DNA of 35,521 nt from Cyanobacteria bacterium M5B4 (lineage in GTDB: Bacteria; Cyanobacteriota; Cyanobacteriia; Pseudanabaenales; Pseudanabaenaceae): contig PHFO01000008.1 in NCBI GenBank assembly GCA_002861535.1, forward strand, positions 1 through 35,521, in the 5' to 3' direction. A program made the translations under genes and the position numbers. Below are positions 30,658 through 35,521 of the stretch, in pieces (positions within the stretch are counted from its first letter, which is position 1; each line of letters starts with the position of its first letter). The notes beneath the pieces are model-generated. The model saw nothing but the letters and a program-made list of their open reading frames with translations, was not told where the DNA came from and searched no databases.

Positions 30658-32511
30658 GTGAAAAGTCTTCAGTGGTTCTTGGTGACAATAATAATGACCC
30701 AGGGCTTGATCTGGGGAACAGTCAGAGCTCAAACCAAAGAAGTGACTGGAGACTTGACCTACAGCGAATTTCTCCAAAAGGTGCAAAGCAAAGAGATAAA
30801 ATCCATCGAGATCGATCACGATGGCAGGGGGGCAAAAGTTACCCTGCAAAACAACAAAAAGCTGACCGTTGAACTACCCTCCAGGGCAAATAGTGGCGCT
30901 CTAATTCAGACCCTGCGCCAAAACCAAGTGGATATTGCTGTGCTCCCCCCGCGCTCCAATACCTCTAGCGGTAGATTATGGATCACGATCGGTATCCCCA
31001 TCCTCTTTGTCCTGTTCTTAATCCTGATGCTGCGCCGCCTCTCCAATGCTCCGGGCGGTCCTATGCAGACTCTCAATTTTGGGCGCAGCCGGGCGCGCTT
31101 TTCCCCCGAATCGAAAACGGGGGTGATTTTTGATGACGTGGCGGGGGTAGAAACCGCCAAGGAAGAGTTACAGGAAGTAGTAAGTTTTCTGAAAGAGCGG
31201 GAACGCTTCGATAAGGTAGGAGCCAAAATTCCCAGGGGTGTCCTGTTGGTTGGTCCTCCTGGTACGGGTAAGACCCTCCTGGCAAGGGCGATCGCGGGGG
31301 AGGCAGGAGTTCCCTTCTTTTCCCTCTCCGGGTCGGAATTTGTGGAAATGTTTGTGGGGGTGGGTGCCTCTAGGGTGCGGGACTTGTTTGCCCGCGCCAA
31401 GGAAAATGCTCCCTGTTTGATCTTTATTGACGAAATTGATGCCGTCGGTAGACAGCGCGGTTCCGGCTTGGGGGGCGGCAATGACGAACGGGAGCAAACC
31501 CTCAACCAACTCCTGAGCGAAATGGATGGCTTTCAAACTAATGCAGGGGTGATCGTCCTGGCGGCAACTAATCGCCCTGATGTCCTCGATGCTGCCCTCC
31601 TCCGCCCTGGTAGATTCGATCGGCAGATCGTCGTCGATTACCCAGACTACAAGGGCAGGTTAGATATTCTCAAGGTCCATGCCCGCAATAAAAAATTAGA
31701 CGAACAGGTATCCCTAGAAAATATTGCCCGCCGCACCCCTGGTTTTGCTGGGGCAGATTTGGCGAATTTATTAAACGAGGCGGCCATTCTCACCGCCCGC
31801 CGCCGCAAAGAAGCAATAACCGACCTGGAAATTGACGATGCCATCGATCGGGTCACGATCGGTCTTTCCCTCAAACCCCTCCTCGACAGTGTGAAAAAAC
31901 GCCTGATTGCCTACCATGAGGTGGGTCATGCCCTGCTGCAGACCCTCTTAGAAAATGCCTTTTTGATGGATAAAATCACCATCATTCCCCGCAACGGGGG
32001 CATTGGCGGCTTTGTCAAACCCCTGCCCACGGAAGATTACAGCCCTGGTTTTATGACCCAAGCCTCCCTCTTGGACGATATTACGGTGTTGTTGGGGGGC
32101 AGGGTCGCCGAAGAATTGATCTTTGGCTACGATGAAGTCACGGTGGGAGCTTCTGGGGATATTGAGCAGATTACCCAGCGCGCCCGCCAGATGGTAACGA
32201 TGTTTGGCATGTCTGACCTGGGTTTGCTCGCCCTGGAGCGCCCCAACGGCGGTATGTTTTTGGGCAGGGATTTTATGCCCGTCACGGAATATTCTGAAGC
32301 TGTTGCCAGCCAGATCGATCGGCAGGTGCGGCAAATTGTCCGGTTTTGCTACGATCGTGCCCACTCTATCCTCAGTGCTAATCTGCCCCTGATGCACCAT
32401 TTAGTGGAGGTGCTAATTGAAAAAGAAACGATCGAGGGGGAGGAATTCCGCCAAATTGTGGCGCAGTTTACGCCCCTGCCCCAGAAAAAACTAGAGTATG
32501 CTCGCACTTAG
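30658..32511 (+). CDS. ftsH: ATP-dependent zinc metalloprotease FtsH (FtsH1/FtsH3-like), divergent protease domain
   Basis: A 617-residue membrane-bound AAA protease that degrades damaged membrane proteins, such as D1 of photosystem II. It has a signal/first helix (about 5-24), a lumenal domain, a second helix (107-126), an AAA domain with GPPGTGKT at 199-206, [12 protein letters not shown] near 254 and the SRH segment [20 protein letters not shown], and a metalloprotease domain with zinc ligands His420, His424 (HEVGH) and Asp501. The segment after the active site reads [18 protein letters not shown] where most FtsH have IPRGxxxGLTWFTPxED, so it has lost the GLTWF strand, which lies near the substrate-binding edge. 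GTG start at 30658, preceded by GGGAG. A lysozyme gene follows 41 bases later. Confidence 0.94.
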   Translation: MKSLQWFLVTIIMTQGLIWGTVRAQTKEVTGDLTYSEFLQKVQSKEIKSIEIDHDGRGAKVTLQNNKKLTVELPSRANSGALIQTLRQNQVDIAVLPPRSNTSSGRLWITIGIPILFVLFLILMLRRLSNAPGGPMQTLNFGRSRARFSPESKTGVIFDDVAGVETAKEELQEVVSFLKERERFDKVGAKIPRGVLLVGPPGTGKTLLARAIAGEAGVPFFSLSGSEFVEMFVGVGASRVRDLFARAKENAPCLIFIDEIDAVGRQRGSGLGGGNDEREQTLNQLLSEMDGFQTNAGVIVLAATNRPDVLDAALLRPGRFDRQIVVDYPDYKGRLDILKVHARNKKLDEQVSLENIARRTPGFAGADLANLLNEAAILTARRRKEAITDLEIDDAIDRVTIGLSLKPLLDSVKKRLIAYHEVGHALLQTLLENAFLMDKITIIPRNGGIGGFVKPLPTEDYSPGFMTQASLLDDITVLLGGRVAEELIFGYDEVTVGASGDIEQITQRARQMVTMFGMSDLGLLALERPNGGMFLGRDFMPVTEYSEAVASQIDRQVRQIVRFCYDRAHSILSANLPLMHHLVEVLIEKETIEGEEFRQIVAQFTPLPQKKLEYART

Positions 32512-32552
32512 CCTGGTATATTAAAACTGACTGGTGTGAAGAGTAGCATTCC

Positions 32553-33286
32553 ATGCACAAAAATTTAGCCGTTGTGATGACCACAACCCTGGTAGCAAGT
32601 TCTGTGGTGATGGGGAAAGCCTCTGCCCAGGACTGTTTTATGGTAACTTCGACTGGGCAATATATCAGCTTGAGTCACCTCTGTCGCAGTGGTCTACCCA
32701 GCAATCCTGGGGTGCCCAAACCCAAGCCCAAGGCTAAACCTACCTCCCCACAGAATCCTACATTGATACAAGGGAATATCCTACTTATCCTGCTTCGGTA
32801 AATTTACAGGCATTTTTACGGGTGATTCGCTACGCCGAAGGCACTGCCAGTGACGACGGCTATCAAATTGAATTTACGGGTACAAGATTCTACAATTTTG
32901 GCGACCATCCCCGCCGTGTGCGCTGTAGTGGCAGGTTGTGTTCCTCTGCCGCCGGTGCCTACCAGTTTTTAGAAACTACCTGGGATGATGTGGCCCGATC
33001 GATCGGGGCGCGGGACTTTAGCCCCGAATGGCAGGATCAGGCCGCGATCGAGTTGATTAGAAGGGAGGGTGCCCTCGCCGATGTGGAAGCGGGCAGAATT
33101 GAACAAGCGATCGCTAAAACTGCCAATGTGTGGGCTAGTTTTCCTACCCGCTACGGCGACTACTACGGTTACTATGGGCAGTCCGTGGTGCCCATGGAGT
33201 ACCTGGTGGGGGAATTTCGCCGCCAGCAATCCCTAGTATCTAGTGGGGGCATCGCCCGTCGTCCTACGGTGAGGCTATCCCGCTAA
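32553..33286 (+). CDS. Exported GH104-type lysozyme (lambda R-like), apparent frameshift
   Basis: A protein of about 244 residues. The first 82 residues are a signal peptide (MHKNLAVVMTTTLVASS, cleavage near KASAQ), a cysteine-containing segment (DCFMVTS ... HLC) and a Pro/Lys linker. The frame as given then ends. The second frame adds EYPTYPASVNLQAFLRVI and the lysozyme domain, RYAEGTASDDGYQ with the predicted catalytic Glu, SSAAGAYQFLETTWDDVA and FSPEWQDQAAIELI, which match the lambda R (GH104) muramidase pattern. One missing C in the CCCC at 32746-32749 restores one frame. No phage genes surround it, so it is a cell-wall enzyme of the host or a domesticated endolysin. It would act in the periplasm on peptidoglycan. 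Confidence 0.8.
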
Positions 33287-33860
33287 TGTTTCAGCCCCCC
33301 CGCTCTATGATGGAATTTTTCCGTCTCAGTCAGGTGTATGGTACACCCAACGATCGGTGCATCACTTTGACCTGGTGGCAGACCAATCGGGGGAATCCCT
33401 GCTCTATGTGGATGTGTTGAGTGCCGGAGACGATCGGTGCCGGTTAATTTGCGCCCAGCAGGATATTGACCCTAATTTAATCGCTGGGGGGGCTAGTTTT
33501 ATGTGGCAGCCCCACGACCAAGACCAGCCCCCCAATCCCGACCAGGCTGCTATTTTGGTAGATGTGCCCCAGGACAGCAGTCACGGTAGGTTGTTACGCA
33601 ATCAGGGCTATGTAGAAAAAATTCCCGTCGTCAGTCGTTACTGGTTTGGCGAAGACGGCATCTTAACGATCGAGACGGAGTATGAAACTAACCAGGGGCA
33701 AGAACGCTGCTGGTTTTTGAGCGAAGACTTTCGCGTCAGGGCGATCACCGTGCGGATGCTGGGGGGCGTTTATATGATGACCTACTGCTCCGAGCGCCGT
33801 ATGCTCAGTGAAACAAAATTGCGGGAGATGAGTTTGCGCCATCCCCCACTAGCTGACTAG
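33286..33860 (+). CDS. cpcS: CpcS/CpeS-type phycobiliprotein bilin lyase, apparent frameshift
   Basis: A lyase that attaches phycocyanobilin to Cys84-type sites of phycobiliproteins. The joined protein is about 184 residues from the ATG at 33307 (an in-frame ATG at 33286 overlaps the lysozyme stop as TAATG). Family features are MMEFFRLSQ, then [78 protein letters not shown] and a C-terminal SERRM. The break is at GG 33333-33334, where one missing G restores the frame and yields the usual W-x-T/S-QRSVHH segment. The family has S, U and T types, and I assign S-type from the N-terminal and ETEYET segments. It indicates that the organism makes phycobilisomes. Confidence 0.85.
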
Positions 33861-35350
33861 CTTGCCATACTTAAGACCCAGTTGACCAGGGTGCGCACTG
33901 GGTAACCCGTGCCGCCGCTGTTGTTGTAACCAGATTCTTTTTCTGTCCACACAGGACCCGCCACATCCAAATGCGCCCAGGCAGTAGTTTTTTCTACAAA
34001 TTGCTTCAGGAATAGGGCTGCGGTAATGGCACCGCCGTAACGCCCGCCGGCATTTTTACAATCGGCGATGGGGGACTTCATCCCTTCCCAATAGGCTTCT
34101 TCTAGGGGCATGCGCCAGAATTTTTCCCCGGCGGCTTTGGCGCTTTGCTCTAGCCTTTGGGCTAACTCGTCATCCGTTGCCCACAAACCGCCGATGCCTT
34201 CTCCCAACGCTACAATGCAGGCACCGGTGAGGGTCGCCAAATCCACGATCGCTTTGGGTTCTAACCGATCGGCAAAAACTAGGGCATCCGCCAGGGTCAA
34301 CCTACCTTCGGCATCGGTATTGTTGACCTCGATCGTTTTGCCGTTAGCCGCCGTGAGAATATCCCCGGGATGCATCGCTCTGCCACTGATCATGTTTTCG
34401 CAGGCGGCGATGATAAAGTGAACCTCAAGGTTTTGCGGTTGCAAGGCGCCGATCGTGTGGGCACAACCCAGGGCAGCAGCGGCTCCCGCCATATCGATCT
34501 TCATCATTTCAATGCCACTACCGCCCGTTTTCAGGTTCAGCCCGCCAGAGTCAAAGGTCAGCCCCTTGCCCACGATCGCTACTTTGACAGGGTTTTCCCC
34601 CTGTTTGTAGGTGAGGTGGATAAACTTAGGCGGCAAGTCCGATGCCTGGGATACCCCCAGAAATGCCCCCATGCCCAGGGCTTGGCACTGCTCCCGTTCC
34701 AAAATCTCTAACGCAAACCGATCGGGATGGGCTTGGGCAATCTCCTGGGCAGTTTCTGCTAACTTAGCTGGAGTGACCACATTGGCGGGGGCAGAAACCA
34801 ATTCCCGCGCCAAAATTACCCCTTCACAGACCAACCGCCCTCGATCGATGCCAGCCTGGGCATTAGACTCCAACAGCTCGATCGTTTCTAGGGTAGGCTC
34901 GTTTTTATCCTCCTCCTCCGATTTAGACTTAAAGCGCTTGTCTTGGTGAGAAGCCAACAAAACTCCCTCTGTAACCACTTGTGCCGTCAGTTCAGCATCG
35001 GCATTGAAAAGAGGAAAATGAAGGGCAAGGGTTTTAACTTTCGCCTGGTTAGCCCATTTAGTGGCTTGGGCGGCGGCTTTGCGCCAATTATCCGTATTAG
35101 CCTTTGCCGGTTCTCCTAAACCAATCAGCATCACTTTTTTGATCTGGCTGCCAGTTCCCACCCTGCCAGAGACAGAAGTATTGACATCCCCCTTGAATTT
35201 TTGCTCGGCAATTAATTCCTGTAAAGTACCTCCAAGGCGCTCCCGATCGAGGTCTTGTAATTGCGGACTCAACTCACCGCTGTACATCGACAATACTAAA
35301 GCATCCCCAGACCATGTTTGAGGAGTGGCACTAACTGCGCGAATTTCCAT
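33857..35350 (-). CDS. pepA: Cytosol leucyl aminopeptidase PepA (M17)
   Basis: A 497-residue (from the ATG at 35350) di-metal M17 aminopeptidase that removes N-terminal residues in peptide turnover. The catalytic region has [17 protein letters not shown] and the signature [14 protein letters not shown], with metal-binding Lys, Asp and Glu present, and the active-site [12 protein letters not shown]-type ([17 protein letters not shown]) segment. I choose 35350 because the family begins near MEIRAVSA. The frame extends four codons further to a GTG. It overlaps the end of the lyase gene by 4 bases tail to tail. The next 170 bases to the window end show no gene. Confidence 0.96.
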   Translation of the reverse strand: MEIRAVSATPQTWSGDALVLSMYSGELSPQLQDLDRERLGGTLQELIAEQKFKGDVNTSVSGRVGTGSQIKKVMLIGLGEPAKANTDNWRKAAAQATKWANQAKVKTLALHFPLFNADAELTAQVVTEGVLLASHQDKRFKSKSEEEDKNEPTLETIELLESNAQAGIDRGRLVCEGVILARELVSAPANVVTPAKLAETAQEIAQAHPDRFALEILEREQCQALGMGAFLGVSQASDLPPKFIHLTYKQGENPVKVAIVGKGLTFDSGGLNLKTGGSGIEMMKIDMAGAAAALGCAHTIGALQPQNLEVHFIIAACENMISGRAMHPGDILTAANGKTIEVNNTDAEGRLTLADALVFADRLEPKAIVDLATLTGACIVALGEGIGGLWATDDELAQRLEQSAKAAGEKFWRMPLEEAYWEGMKSPIADCKNAGGRYGGAITAALFLKQFVEKTTAWAHLDVAGPVWTEKESGYNNSGGTGYPVRTLVNWVLSMAS

Positions 35351-35521
35351 GTAACTATGCACTATAAAGTCATGCCTATATTAAAGCAAAATTTAGATAT
35401 TAGGATAGAACGTCAGGAAATCAGCAATTTTCTCTGACCTAGTCCTAATTTTGACCGTGGATGACTAATAGTAATCTCGGTGAATTGTAGGGAAAGTGAA
35501 CTACCACCGATAAATCGGGGG

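Noticed and set aside
30906-31536. Long minus-strand frames inside ftsH
   Set aside because: The AAA domain of FtsH is certain, and these frames are its reverse complement without family features.
32553-33286. Prophage remnant based on the lambda-R-like lysozyme
   Set aside because: It has its own signal peptide and lies between ftsH and a bilin lyase with no holin, integrase or att site in view.
1-35521. CRISPR array
   Set aside because: No regularly spaced repeats of 23-40 bases were seen anywhere in the window.

Overview
The window is a cyanobacterial chromosome segment. The evidence is Ycf34, a CpcS/CpeS-type bilin lyase, a V4R/ferredoxin/phycobiliprotein-like cluster matching the Synechocystis slr0144-slr0152 (PSII assembly proficiency, 'PAP') locus, cyanobacterial DUF3120/DUF3318/DUF3086 proteins, a cyanobacterial-type ATP synthase gamma, and very dense CGATCG sites (a HIP1-like core, about 6 in the first 850 bases). 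The flanks of that core are mostly not the canonical GCGATCGC. I cannot assign a genus. No rRNA, tRNA, CRISPR array, prophage or intact IS was seen.

Layout. 1-5.1 kb: an orphan sugar-binding lipoprotein (-), a SemiSWEET half-transporter (+), purQ (-), a GNAT acetyltransferase (+), then a tight trio ycf34 - DUF58 - pgeF (+). 5.1-7.3 kb: a GAF hybrid histidine kinase (-) and a 550-base gene-poor stretch with a broken HEPN-like remnant and half of a MITE-like repeat. 7.3-11.5 kb: the most interesting block, all (+): an EAL c-di-GMP phosphodiesterase, a degenerate-receiver/2Fe-2S ferredoxin fusion, a V4R protein, a small unknown protein, a phycobiliprotein-like protein that keeps the bilin cysteine, and a second V4R protein. 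11.5-13.6 kb (-): a tandem ComFB-domain protein (ComFB is a c-di-GMP receptor family) followed by a PstS-like phosphate-binding lipoprotein. 13.7-18.2 kb: a CobW-type GTPase (+), a UbiB/AarF kinase (-), and cbiD-cbiF (+) of corrin synthesis.

18.2-23.7 kb: a VOC-fold membrane protein (-), a YIP1 protein (+), an FHA-adenylate cyclase of the Cya1 kind (-), DUF3120 (-), a MITE-like repeat, a hot-dog thioesterase and leuD (-), and a Ser/Thr kinase (-). 23.9-29.7 kb (+): ssb, isoaspartyl peptidase, atpC, DUF3318, DUF3086, plsY, a small unknown protein, nadC. 29.7-35.4 kb: a three-S1-domain rps1 (-), ftsH (+), an exported GH104-type lysozyme (+), a cpcS-type lyase (+), pepA (-).

Six genes between 18 and 34 kb (VOC, cyclase, DUF3086, plsY, lysozyme, cpcS) are each split by one apparent small indel. 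Four lie at a homopolymer or doublet. Since plsY and the bilin lyase would be expected to work, assembly or basecalling indels are the simplest explanation. I annotate these as single genes with an apparent frameshift.

Functionally, the window links photosystem/redox maintenance (PAP-like cluster, Ycf34, FtsH, bilin lyase) with second messengers: a c-di-GMP phosphodiesterase next to the PAP-like genes, a predicted c-di-GMP receptor just downstream on the other strand, and an adenylate cyclase further on. The pseudo-receiver/ferredoxin fusion, inferred to be co-transcribed with an EAL enzyme and the V4R/phycobiliprotein-like genes, is the best candidate for an undescribed system.
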